A stretch of 64,000 nucleotides of DNA from Dysidea avara (lineage: Eukaryota > Porifera > Demospongiae > Dictyoceratida > Dysideidae), in NCBI RefSeq assembly GCF_963678975.1, contig NC_089280.1, positions 16,652,780 to 16,716,779 on the forward strand, given 5' to 3'. Position 1 is the stretch's first letter. The number at the start of each line of letters is the position of its first letter. The position numbers and the translations under genes are program-made. The notes under the pieces are model-generated. The model searched no databases. It saw nothing but the letters and a program-made list of their open reading frames with translations, and was not told the DNA's origin. Positions 24,006-34,993 of the stretch are shown here, piece by piece.

Positions 24006-24838
24006 TACATAATTAACTATTACAAACTGTGATGACCAGCACAAGAAGCAATTGACATGTTACCCACAAATACATGGAAGAAATGAGACAAAGAGGAAAC
24101 GTAAATCTATGATACTGTATTGTTGTATAGCTGATGCGGTAGACAACAATGCACATCCCAAACTTAAATTGTTAACCATAGTTGAGTTATACTTGGCTGG
24201 ATGTGTCTGTTAGTCATTAAATGTTTCGCTGGAAGAAACATTGTCTCAGGTTGCTCTGATACGTCAAAGGGCTTGATTATACCTAACTAGTACTGCACAG
24301 TAATTGTGAAGAACTGATTTTGCAAGTTTAGTTTATAAAATGGTGTCCAATACACAGCGCTACAGCGTACTGAAATACTTTAAGAGAGTGATTAGTGAGA
24401 CATACTTTGAGCTGTGGTATTATTCATTCAACATTTGAGGTATCAGCTTAATGTGAATATAACTTTTGAGATACTCACACTACACGCACAATGTAATTTA
24501 TATCAAAGGAATTAAATGCTGGTGAAGAAATGACAGAACAACAAGTAGAAGTCACAGGATTGTCCCAAGTTACTGAATCTCAAACAGAAGATGACTCAGC
24601 TCCACCATCACCAGCTCAAGTACCAACAGGTATAAATACACGAGGTGTCATGATGCAGAATTATAATTATACATATATATGCAAATACCAAATATTTCAG
24701 ATAATAATCAGGATGCCAACATGAAGATCACCCCCATAACTAAGCAAACTGACAAGAGTACCACTGAGAATGCTGTCAAGAAGATCACAACAGGTATTTA
24801 TTGGATACAAAATGATTCCATTGTTAATTTTCCAATAG

Positions 24839-25039
24839 GCCACAAACGAGCTAGATGTGGGGAATGTGCTGGTTGCACTGCTGCAAACTGTAAAATATGT
24901 AAATACTGTCATGACAGTACAAAATTTGGTGGACCTGGCAAGCTTAAGAAGGTATGCATCCAACGCGCATGTACAAATATGCAAACAACAATTAGTCAGA
25001 CCCACAAAAACAATGAAGTGGACCAACCAAAGAAACCAG
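24839..25039 (+). other. CXXC zinc-finger exon of the MULE gene
   Basis: The translation reads CGECAGCTAANCKICKYC, then KFGGPGKLKK and CIQRAC. This is the layout of CXXC zinc fingers, which use eight cysteines and a KFGG motif to bind CpG DNA in proteins such as DNMT1, KDM2 and CFP1. All eight cysteines are present. The exon joins in phase with the exons on either side (24701-24793 and 25111-25145), and the 45-base intron before it is itself open. Confidence 0.75.
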
Positions 25040-25199
25040 GTTACATATTATGTAAACAGAGCAGTCACCCACACATGTATACATTCATTTAGCAATAAAA
25101 CCTGACATAGGGAGTAGTAAATATTCAAGCATGGATGTTATGAAGGTACTGTATGCACACGATTTATATCTTACTGTCTGCTATGATTTAAGTGTGTAG

Positions 25200-25672
25200 A
25201 AAATGTGTTCTCCGTTTCCAACCTTCCTGAAGCCACCTGGCTCAATGTACCAGACATGGTCATACCAGATGATATGGTTAAGCCTATGTCAGCAAACTGC
25301 TCTGCTACTGGTTATGCCATTTTAAAGCCATTTCTCAGTTCACAAGGCAGGGAAATTGACAGGGTTCTGGGAGATGGCAATTGTCTGTTTAGGGCTCTCT
25401 CTAAATCACTAACTGGTGTTGAAGACTACCATCCACATTTAAGGAAGGCCATGAGTGAATTTGAAGCTGACAATAAGTTATTATTTAAACCTCTCCATGA
25501 AGCAATTTACCAGAATAATTTCAACAGCCACCTTAAGAACATAAAAAAGCAGTACATTTGGGGAACCAGTACTGAAATTATCGTAGCAACAACTTTGCTG
25601 GAAATGGACATCTACGTGGCAAGTGATACTTACAAAACCGGTGTGCCTACGTGGCTCTTGTATAAACCATGA
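25200..25672 (+). other. OTU cysteine-protease exon of the MULE gene, truncated
   Basis: The translation contains DRVLGDGNCLFRALSKSL, the OTU active-site loop with catalytic Asp and Cys, then WGTSTEIIVATTLLEMDIYV, typical of OTU deubiquitinases. The domain stops at a TGA after PTWLLYKP, before the C-terminal active-site His expected in the family. A further open stretch in another frame follows to about 25735 without an evident His motif. It is probably inactive as it stands. Confidence 0.75.
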
Positions 25673-26556
25673 CCATTGTCCTTGCATATCAGGAAGTTTG
25701 GCTCAAAAACGGAAGTTTGAGGCCAGCTGCAGGTGATAAGTCTAATTATAATCAAAGCAATTTAGCAGCTGCAATTATTTTTACTTGTTATATTTCATTG
25801 ATTAAAGACTTTACTGTTGCTATTTTTCCACTTTTGTAGGTTTTGAGAGATTTCTACTTAAAGGAGTCATCACAGACTGTCTATGTTACGTATAGTGTAT
25901 TCATGACAGGTGTAATGGAACATTAGAATTTTAGTACGCATACAGAACTTCTTTAATAAAATTGTTTTAAAGCTCTGTATTACTTCTAAGGAGTTATTTA
26001 TAGTTAAAGACTTGCTGTGCGTTACTACTCAGACCTAGCCAGACGGAGTCCATGCCAAATCGAAGCAATAATCTCGCTCAGAATCACGCACATATTTAAC
26101 CTCCAACTTTGCCATTGTTTTGACGAGTGATAGTTTACGCTACATGTGCTCACTATGGCTTGTTGGAATCGCTCAAGAATAAGCTAAAAGAATCTAGCAG
26201 CGAATCCGGGATAATCCAAGCATGTCACGAGATATGAATGAATTTATTGGAATAATCAAAATGCCCATTGGAAATGTATTGCAGATGATTGTGTTCTTTT
26301 ATTGTGAAAATGACGAGCGGAGTTTTCATGTACTGAGCTTCACTTGATACCATCCTGTTCGTCAAGAGTTGCTCTTTCTCATGGTACTTGCGAATCTGAA
26401 ATTCGTCTTTTGAGTGAAAAGATATGTGAGTACAAAGTGTCAGTACAATAGAAACTGTGCAACTTATAGTGAACAAATCGGTGCAGCTGGACCAAATCTC
26501 CGCAAACTTCTTGATATGGCTACTGAATCCCAACACAGTATCATACTTATGCACCT
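25673..26556. other. 3' flank of the transposase gene
   Basis: An AATAAA at 25955-25960 is the likely poly-A signal for the transposase transcript. Beyond it I see no gene. Short ORFs near 26225-26605 on both strands lack recognisable domains. Confidence 0.45.
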
Positions 26557-26829
26557 ATCAATGTTTTGCCCCACTACTATGAACACGGGCAGAAGTGGGG
26601 GCTAGGCGGGGATTACTGGGGAATCGACCTCAAACCTTGCCCCAGGTGGTGGTGTATTTGATGCTACGAGGGCACGTAGCGGGTGTTTCGTGGTCTTTTA
26701 CTGGGAGATAAGTGGGGGATTCGACATCAAAATAGCCCCAGGTAGTGGGGATAAGAATTTTTAAATGTTCAAATCCCCACCTATCCCCCACCTCTTCCCG
26801 TGTTCATAGTAGTGGGGCAAAACGTTGAT
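26557..26829. mobile_element. Non-autonomous element with ~55-bp inverted repeats, hAT-like
   Basis: The left arm ATCAATGTTTTGCCCCAC... is matched inverted by the right arm ...GTGGGGCAAAACGTTGAT over about 55 bp. The imperfect flanks ATGCACCT (26549-26556) and ATGCGCAT (26830-26837) agree at 6 of 8 bases, compatible with a decayed 8-bp duplication. The interior is G-rich on the + strand with no ORF. Confidence 0.8.
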
Positions 26830-27048
26830 ATGCGCATTACATAAACACAAAATCTCGCACAAATCGACTGTCAACACAACTGGATATAGATAACTCACAT
26901 GTCATCCATTCATTTCGACGCTGTAAAGCCCTTGAAAGGATGCAACCTTACTAGACCCACGCTGGAAGGGACTGAGAGTAGTGTTTCTAGTATTTTGTAT
27001 GCTCAAATGCAGTACTGTATTTCGAAATAAGTATTAATAAATGTACAC

Positions 27049-27310
27049 GTGATACAGGTTTTAATTTTGCGGCGAGGGGCTTCTCGCTGCATAATGGCGT
27101 TCAAATTGAACTATCTCGGAGGGAAAATCCCAATTTACAAGTTGTTATCCTCAACCAAATTCGCTAAATTTGGTATCATACTACGCAGCGAAGGATGCTT
27201 AATAAGACTCCGACCGTACAAATTGTTAAACAGGTTAGTTTACAAAGATATGCTTAAAAACACTTGTTTTTATGGGCATTATGAACATTATTATTATTAT
27301 TATTACTAGG
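27049..27310. repeat. Inverted counterpart of the transposase 5' region
   Basis: Bases 27055-27110 are the inverted match to 14440-14500. The section to about 27290 resembles 28270-28400 in direct orientation. An (ATT)n microsatellite closes the block at 27285-27306. It is probably the right end region of the MULE-bearing transposon. The 86-residue ORF here is not called. Confidence 0.5.
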
Positions 27311-28029
27311 ACCGCGTCACATATAACCAAGTACATACACCAACGTGACAGCTCCCCGGTGAGGCTATTAGGTGGTGAATGCATTATCCCCAAATCAACT
27401 CAATATGTCACAGTAGTGACAGATATAACACAATAGTGGCATCGTAACTAAAGGCCACCAGTAGCTAAGTGCCAGTACATCATTGGTGTGGTATAAATGG
27501 CACAGTGATGTGTACAAAGTATATGTATACAAAACATACAGGAGAGAACTATACATTATTGCAGTATTGTATGCAGCAATACATTATAGGCAACATCACC
27601 ATGCAGATAAAAATTATTAGCCAATATACAGCAATGCATATCAACATCAACTAGAGCTAAGTAAGGTTCATCAGTGATGTAGCAATGGCACAGTGATGGG
27701 TGACACACTATAGTTATGCATACACAACTTGCAGGAGATAGCTACTCAATGCTGTAGGCGTATGCAAGCCAGATGAACCAGATAAAGGAAGACAGCCAAG
27801 CCACTAGAGCCTAGTAGCTACGCATATCAAAAAAGGCCAATGAGGATTGTCAACTGAACTACTCAGAGCAAAATCTTTGCACAGAACAAAGTTTTAGCCT
27901 CAATTCTTGTGATATATCCACCAAAACAGCCCAATGTCCATCTTGAATCCTTGTTGGCAGCCTCACATTGGTCAAACTAAATGTATGAATTTGTCATGAA
28001 AATTTTTGTAATGCCCGCTGTTCTTTTCC
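27311..28029. other. No gene recognised
   Basis: AT-rich sequence with no convincing ORF or clear repeat boundaries. A 61-residue ORF near 27469 has no recognisable features. Confidence 0.4.
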
Positions 28030-28410
28030 CAATGGAAATACATGTATTTACGCTAAATTTAGAAAACGCAAAAAAGCGTCCATTAGAATTCATAATTTGC
28101 CCGACACACCATACATGAAAATAAAGCCCATGAATTTATCTAATCAATGCAACCCGAACTTTTATTGTAGCGCTTTTATAGAGGCAGTTATTCACTGTTG
28201 ATTCCGCCATCAAACACGCTCCATACATTTTTCCCATACAAAAAACCATTACCACAGCACGCAAACCCCAAAAAGGCGGCGCTTAATAACCAGCCAAATT
28301 AGTTAAACTTGGTATCATTCTACGTGTTGAATCACACTGATTACGAATCCACCCGAACTTTTTTTGTAACAGGCTATTTTACAAAGATGTGACAGAAAAT
28401 GTGTGAAAAA
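28030..28410. mobile_element. Possible internally deleted derivative of the MULE element
   Basis: The first half resembles 14210-14420 in direct orientation (shared GACACACCATACA and AGGCAGTTATTCACTGTTGAT-like blocks). The second half resembles 27150-27290 in direct orientation (TTGGTATCATTCTACG, ACAGGCTATTTTACAAAGAT). Having both ends of the larger unit joined without the gene is what a non-autonomous deletion copy would look like. Confidence 0.45.
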
Positions 28411-29256
28411 ACTGTGTTTTTTCACTACATTATTTCGTACCTGGATGCGTATTTTTGCTGTTTAAGGCCCTCCCTTCTCTTATTCCTTGGTCGTGTCTTA
28501 AAACTTTATATATCACAAGATGCGGAATTTATCAAGGAGTCTGATGAACAAAACCTTATCTCCGTAAATTGAAGTATGCGGAAGTTATGGCGTATTGTAT
28601 AAAACACGGTATTATTTTCCGTAATTTAAATTCGTAAAATGTTTAAATGTATTGTTAATGCGTCATATTTATTGATATGGCCAGGTGAAGGCAAAAAAGA
28701 TTAAGCACGTATTGAATTGCCTGACACCAACACAAAGAAAGTTCGCCATGCCAGCTGCACAAGACAAAATTGTTTACTTGTATTTTATATGTAACTGTAA
28801 GCTTATTGTAAAGAGCGTGGCATATGTCAGTTTAATGCCTTTCTAGTATTGTTTATTTACGTGAATGAATCCACTGGCAGCTGGCATGGAGACTTGAGAT
28901 GTTACAAACATAAAAACTTACTTGTAATCTTCTTGTTTACACAAGTGGCTTCTGGCTCTCCTGCACGGGCATCACTAATCTTCTTCGCGCAATACGTGAG
29001 TAATTAAGCAAGGGTGTGGTACTGGGCGTTATATAGAATTACACGTATGGTCAAGTCATCAGCACAAACAAGAGCGACGATTATACGTTTGTGCCTTCAT
29101 TCATAGGCGAATCTATCCCCGGTTAGTTCATGTCTCTAGGCCTCGTAGTTTTCTCAAACATTAATTATTAATTATTTATTTATTTATGACGTAATTTTAA
29201 CCGCGTTTCGTATTATTCTTAGTACTTGGTTATATAATTAATACTTTACAATACAG
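28411..29256. other. Degenerate repeat sequence, no gene
   Basis: The segment 28530-28620 resembles 30370-30470 in direct orientation (TATGCGGAAGTTATGGCG against TACGCGGAAGTTATGGCG), so this is dispersed repeat DNA. No gene is recognised. Confidence 0.4.
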
Positions 29257-29594
29257 CAGCGGCGGAGGAAGTAGTTGATATGAGGGGGGGTTCCGCTGAG
29301 CTGACCCAGACATATTTCTATAGTTTGGTAAGGTGAGACCAAAAAAAAAAAAAAAAGGTCACAACCAACTGACAAGAGGTCTCCACCTCACCAGCTACCA
29401 TTTCCAGCTGATAAACTACATAAAAATCCTTACATAGCTCGCTACACACTGACTACTTTATTAGAGTGACTGCTCTATTAGAGTATCTCGATCTTTATCA
29501 CGGTTTTCAGCCCCACTCCAAGAAAGATCAGTAATTTCGGTGTGATATCATTCTGAGGGGGGGCTTTAGCCCCCCCCCCTTTCCGCCGCCTATG
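29257..29594. mobile_element. 338-bp hAT-like MITE with perfect 8-bp target duplication
   Basis: The ends CAGCGGCGGAGGAAG and CTTTCCGCCGCCTATG are inverted. The 8-bp direct repeat CAATACAG flanks it exactly (29249-29256 and 29595-29602). The interior has a 16-base A run and the dispersed CTCTATTAGAG motif near 29472. Confidence 0.85.
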
Positions 29595-29602
29595 CAATAC
29601 AG

Positions 29603-30755
29603 TAAACGTATTGAGGGTCAACCAACAACCTGTGTTGGCAGCCCGAAAAAGTTAAAACTTAATTTACTTAATTACAAAACTAAAGTACCGAGAAATTGCT
29701 AGATAAACCTACGTTATAACAATTACTACATCTGCAACAAAAATGATACGTACAAGGATTGTCAGCTGAAAAATGAAGTGTGAAGTGTTGATGTAGATAC
29801 TTGTAGATGTTGACTTTAATGACTGATAGTGGCTGGCTTAGATCGATGGATGGTAATTTATTCCACAGTCTTGATATTCTGTTGAAATAGAAGTTCCTGG
29901 TGTAATTGTTAGAAGTGTAGACATGGTTGAGTTTATTATTAGAGGATGATCTGGTGTTTGCAGTGCTATAGTATGTTCACGTTGAGCTGAATCCTGAAAA
30001 ACAGCTAAAAATTAAAAGTGGATTTTTTCTCAACAGAGTTAACATTTCAGCCAATCAGATGATTATTGGTAACAACAAAGGTGTCAACAACAGACACGTA
30101 CAGTTTGGCTCCATTACAAGTTCGGGAAAGGGCTGTAATGGCCACTGTATTTATATGGCTTCCCCATAGGAAATGTATTGTGAAAATTTTGATTGGCCGT
30201 AAATATTATGTCAAACATTTGAACAAAAAGATTTTGAAATATTTTTAGCGGGTCAAGCAGTTCATGTTTCCTTCTTCTTGAAACATGAACACGTAAATTT
30301 CGCGGTACAAGGCTCCTTTTTAGCTTCCCCTTCGTTACTACATACAAAATTTACGCATGAATCGAATCGCCTTTCATCAAGGAGTCCGATAAACCAAACC
30401 TCTTGTCTGTCAACCAGAGTACGCGGAAGTTATGGCGCTTTGTTGAAAAGATGGTGTTATTTTATATGAAACGGGCGTGACCCATTCGGAAATCCGGAAT
30501 ATCTTACGCAAGTTTTGATATGCCCCGCCACCCCCCAGCCTCCACCCCTTTGTGAGCACTCGTGATACTACTTCGCTCGTCCAACTGCTCAGATTTTCTA
30601 TCTTATTTGGCGGGAAACTGTACAAGCAGCTACAAGTACTGCAAGTGGCTCGAAAGGTAACAGATTGATGCATCTTTTGTGTAAATTTCATACGCGTGCT
30701 TGCTATCCTTGGAGAGTTATGCTGGCTTCAATTCTTGAAAACCGTTTATCTCGGA
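29603..30755. other. Degenerate repeat sequence up to the E2 right tip
   Basis: No gene recognised. The 30340-30480 part matches 28510-28620. Short ORFs (60-93 residues) lack recognisable domains. Confidence 0.4.
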
Positions 30756-30803
30756 ACTTCTAATGTGCGATTTGGATCGTTTTTCCAAAATCCAGTCACA
30801 TAT

Positions 30804-30878
30804 ATGTACAGCAAGCATATATAACCTAGTCTTTTATACTTATTATATTGTTATAATTTTGATACGAACGGCACCCCA
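30804..30878 (-). repeat. E1 right terminal inverted repeat, outer part
   Basis: Reverse complement of 6231-6305 with few changes, ending ...CGGCACCCCA. It continues the repeat broken off at 13630 by E2. Confidence 0.85.
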
Positions 30879-30890
30879 TAACTACATAAT

Positions 30891-33800
30891 AACTATCAGT
30901 AAGTGCCTTTTAAGGGTACAGTTCAGTCATGGGATATGTCCAATATACATTATGGTGACACTGGAGCAATTCTTATATCAGCTTTTTTACAAAACAATGT
31001 TTCATCCACAGTGCAGACTTTAAATCTTTCATTAAATGACATATCTATTGATGGAGCTATAGCTATCAGTGAGTGTCTTACACAGAACAGTACAATTCGA
31101 TATCTAAATTTGTCAGAGAATAATATCACTAATCTTGGAGGAATAACCATTTTGAGAGCCACTAAACCTAATTTATTTTTGCAAGTTTTAAACCTTTCAA
31201 GTAATGACATATCTGATGATGGAGCTTTAGGTATCAGTGAGTACCTCAAATACAATCACACATTACAGGAACTTGACATGTCAGGAAATTGCATTACTCG
31301 TAAAGGAATCGTGATGATCCTTGATACTTTTCAAACCAATTATTCTATAAATGTGTTAAAGTTTTTACATAATGTCATTTCCAAATTTGGAATGATAATG
31401 ATTGCTGACCATTATGATTTCCTTAATCAGTAAGTCAAGTCATTAGATCTAAGTCCCTGAAATTAGGTTAGGTAATCCTAAGGCTGCAGCACATGTTGCT
31501 GTCAGACCTTCAGTGCTGGTCACTGTAAAGTGCTAATAAAAAAAAAATTAAATACAAACCTGAGCTTCATATTTCATTTAATGAGATCGACTATTTTAAC
31601 ACTAGTACAGGTTATGCTATTAATAGCACTGCGATGCATGTAGCTGATGGTAATTGGTCAACACTTACAAGACAAACTTTAGATATATCAAATAAAAGTG
31701 AAGTTTACAAAGCAGAAATTATTAGTTGTTGTCTAACAGATAACTATGCATTTAATTTCTCACACTATGATTTGACTTTTAAGAGAGTGTGGAAGATTTT
31801 TGATTCCTTAAATATGAACATGTCATTATCACTGAACCGTTCACACAACTTATTTGGTGATGGAGCTACTACTATCAGTAAAAACCTTGAAAATACGGAT
31901 TCTGATACAAATCTTGATATATCACAAAATAAAATTAATATCAGAGCATCAAAAATTGATATATTTTATATCAGTGGATTAGAAATTGGTGTAGCCATTA
32001 AGGAAGACTTAATAAAATTACGACAAATGATTATTGCGTATATTAAAGTTTATGGTGATGACGTTATAGTACTACTCAGTGAGTGTCTTAAGAAGATCAA
32101 TACTTTAAAGAAACTGTGCATTACATGGTGTACCGGACACATTGTTCTTGATGGTACAGTTCAGTCATGGAATATGTCCAGTAAACACTACTGATGCATA
32201 TGGTGACACTGAAGTTATTCTTATATCAGCTTTTTTAACCAACAATGCAACTACACTACACACACATGCACATACACCTTAATAGCAGACAGTACAAGCA
32301 TTGGATCTTTCATGGAATGACTTATCTAATGATGGAGCTATAGCAATTAGTCAGTCCCTAAGGAAAAATAGTACTTTACAAAACCTTGACATGAAAGCAA
32401 ATGATATTACTAGTAGAGGAATCATTAGCATATTAGAAACCATTCAAATTAAATCCACTGTGATAGAAGTAAACTTTATACATAATATGACTCCTAAATC
32501 AAAGCTGATTATGATTGCTTACATTTATAGTATTCTTAAATACAAGCCTACAGTATATATTTCATTTGGAGTATTAATGTATGACACTGATAGAGATGAA
32601 AGTTATATTAAAGTTTCCATAATGTGTTTGGAAAATGAAGCTGCTAGCAATCTATTTAAACTTAAGGTTTACAGCAAAAAGGCATCATTTTGCATATCAC
32701 ACAAAAGTGGAGATTACAAAGTAGAAATTATCAATTGTAACTTTAAAGGAAACTTTTCAATCACACATCTTGATTTATCACATCTTGGTATATCCTGTAA
32801 AGGAGTGAAGAGGTTGTTAAATGCATTACAAGTAAATGTGTCATTAAAAACACTATTTCTCTCACACAACAACATATCCGATGATGGAGCTATAGCTATT
32901 AGTGAATATCTTAAAGGCAATAGTGTACTTATAAGTCTTAACATGTCTTATAATAAGGTAACTAGTGTTGGAACGAAAGTAGTTGGTGAAGCCATTCAAG
33001 CTAATTCAACACTATGGTTGCTTGATATTTCACACAATGCAATTACTGTTGTTGGCATAAAAGCATTCATTGAGTGTCTTAAGAATAATAGCTCTTTACA
33101 GAAACTGAGTATATCATGGTTACATTTTTGCCTTATTTGCTGGTATTTCCAGATCCATCACGTTTTCCTTGATGCTACTGTTCCTTTGCCCTGTAAACAT
33201 TACAGTGACATTGAAGTAATCCTTATATCTGCTTTTTTACACAAAACACCTCATTACTAACAATGAACTTTTCATACAATGACATAATTGGAGATGCCAC
33301 AGTAGCTACCAGCACCAGTGCACACCTAATCAATGATACACTCCAAAGCTTTAAGTTACTGATTACTCGTGCTCTAGCAGTAAGAGACAGAAAGGTGATT
33401 AACATTACCACCATCAACTCAGCATCACTACCTTTGAGGACTAGAATGTCTGATGATGGAGGTAAACTGGCTGGCCAATGATATATTATATATTAATATT
33501 GGGACAACTCCACTTGGTGAATTGGTTAATGAAACCTTGTTAATGACACAGCTTGATGTTGCGTGTGATAAAATTTTTGATGATATCATAATGGCTGTCA
33601 GTGAATATTTTCAGTATAATAGTACTTTACAGAAACTGGGCATATCATGGAGTGACAATCACCTTCTTCTTGATACTACAGTTTCATTATCTAGTAAGTC
33701 CAATAGTGATACCAGAAAAATTGTCATGTCAGCCTTGCTACAAAACAATAACACATCACTGTCATTGAATCTTTTCTCTAATAACATGTGGAAAGGTCAA

Positions 33801-34258
33801 TCTTATTCTATCGGTGAATGTCTTAATGGAGATGTGCTTCAATGTCTCAATGTATTGGAAAACAAGATTACTCTTGTTCAAGTAATAAAAACAGGAGAAA
33901 CCATAGAAGTGAAAGCATCGTTATCATTATCAACATCATTATTGGTGACATGTGATCATGTTAAGCAACAATTATGATACGTGCACGAATTAAAAAGCAT
34001 TTCTTTTAATGTACTTGTAATGCTTTCAATATTGGACTCTCTAAGATTGAATTACTGATGTCTTGTGATATCGATGTCTCAGGTTTTATTGACTGTGAAA
34101 CAAATGGATCTTGTAAAGCCATTAAAAATTCTTCCTCATTGTTTAGGGTTGCAAATAGATCTGTGAAAAAACAATCAAATAATTGGAGATATACTCACAG
34201 AAAACAACAGCAAACTACTCACAGAAAACAACAGTGGTTTGCTAAGTATAAACACTGA
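30891..34258 (+). pseudogene. Second LRR array, degenerate, same strand and family as 1-6230
   Basis: Homology to the left array starts just after E1 ends (ATAACTATCAGTAAGTG, then the signature GTVQSWDMSNIHYGDTGAI). Open stretches lie at 30903-31433, 31634-32194, 32301-33260 and 33453-33977. Together they hold RI-type LRRs (for example LNLSLNDISIDGAIAIS and LFLSHNNISDDGAIAIS), but they are broken by stops, frameshifts, a SINE tail at 31455 and a CA-rich insert near 32255-32285. Divergence from the left array is much higher than divergence within it. It could be an old array decaying in place, or several short genes with introns; I favour decay. The tail after 33977 (to 34258) is only weakly LRR-like. 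Confidence 0.65.
31455..31553 (+). mobile_element. SINE tail copy inside the LRR pseudogene
   Basis: GGCTGCAGCACATGTTGCTG...ACCTTCAGTGCTGG, then TAATAAAAAAAAAA. It splits a codon run that is continuous in the paralogous LRR unit (CTTAA|CACAAG at about 461 in the left array). It is about 80% similar by eye to 19950-20037. Confidence 0.6.
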
Positions 34259-34993
34259 AGCAGCCAACACATTCTATGCTGTAAATATACCATCCCTTTT
34301 CTTCATTGTCAAATTAGACTGAGACAATTGTAAACTGTTATGAATTCCTATTTTTTGGTATGTAAATATCATTCATATTTGGTAATATATAGTAATTTGT
34401 GTGTGTGTAATATGTATGGAGTTATGCAAGTAGATAGCTAGCTGGCAGTGTGAAATATATATATCGTATAGCATTACACCTCACACCTTATTCAGCATCT
34501 ATATCAACACTTCTCTATAGAAGTGATCAGATTGCAAGCCAATTGTAACAGGTATGTCTGTTTTCTGTACCTTGCTTTATTAGATTAAACCATTGTGGTA
34601 GCTGGTAAAATACTTCTGAAACAAACCATGAATTTAGTTTGTCACCTTCACCATGATATAAATAACTGTAGACCTAGACAGCCATGTTGGCACTGGCTAA
34701 TGACACCATTCCCACACATCTATGAAGCCTCAAAACAACTTTATAAACTGTCACTCCATTCCATGGCTTATTAAGACTTTGAATGTTTTGCTCACGCCCT
34801 GATAGGAGCTCTCTCTTTCTATGCTGTTGTTGAACACTTAGGTACTTGTAATAAAATTAATGGTGTCTTCTATACTAGTATAGCATTAACATCATTTCTT
34901 GGCCATCACCTTTGATTTCAGTCTTTTTTTCACCCAGGCTTTAAAAGCCACACCATAATTTACAGCATCTGTGGATTTCACTTTTTGTATATA
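34259..34993. other. No gene recognised
   Basis: AT-rich sequence with short (GT)n and (AT)n tracts near 34395-34465. No ORF of note. Confidence 0.5.

Larger units (their letters stand above)
14551..25672 (+). pseudogene. Decayed multi-exon MULE transposase with C2H2, SWIM, CXXC and OTU domains
   Basis: About 18 exons with GT-AG borders can be joined: 14551-14640, 14958-15150, 15316-15437, 15517-15820, 16214-16618, 16664-16783, 16829-16904, 17706-17896, 17952-18018, 18079-18286, 20058-20438, 21392-21668, 22961-23021, 24509-24629, 24701-24793, 24839-25039, 25111-25145 and 25200-25672. Exon phases agree at most joins. Exon 2 encodes a CSRC...CPFSC pair of zinc-finger-like motifs. Exons 3-4 match a MULE N-terminal DNA-binding region. 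Exons 5-8 form the DDE core: CIDSTHGTN, MMTDDDN, then CHWHVDRAW. SWIM, CXXC and OTU domains follow. Damage: TAA stops in exons 2 and 10, shifts within exons 3, 4 and 11, an unmatched phase before the OTU exon, and a TGA inside the OTU domain. A cut-and-paste transposase relic is the best reading; a domesticated gene is less likely given the stops. Confidence 0.75.
13631..30803 (+). mobile_element. E2: ~17-kb element with MULE-type transposase, nested in the right arm of E1
   Basis: The tip ATATGTGACCAGATTTT at 13631 is matched inverted by AAAATCCAGTCACATAT ending at 30803. A second inverted block, GATCCAAATCGCACAT, follows on both sides, giving an imperfect terminal repeat of about 45 bp. Both junctions carry ATGTAC (13625-13630 and 30804-30809). 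This may be a 6-bp target duplication, but the intact E1 repeat naturally has two ATGTAC copies in this area, so the point is ambiguous. Inside is the transposase gene at 14551-25672, and younger MITEs and SINEs are inserted throughout. Whether the whole 17 kb moved as one unit is inference. Confidence 0.55.
6231..30878. mobile_element. E1: outer nested element with long terminal inverted repeats, inserted in LRR-family sequence
   Basis: The left end (TGGGGTGCCGTTTGTATC..., from 6231) is matched in inverted form by the right end finishing ...CGGCACCCCA at 30878. TA flanks both ends (6229-6230 and 30879-30880). The inverted match covers about 83 bp at the extreme ends, then continues between 6314-6715 and 13256-13630, where the right arm is interrupted by element E2. 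Without E2 the element would be about 7.5 kb: two ~480-bp inverted repeats around minisatellite arms and a spacer, with no coding capacity that I can see. This layout resembles foldback transposons. A TA target points to a Tc1/mariner-like or other TA-targeting superfamily, but no transposase is present to confirm that. Confidence 0.75.
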
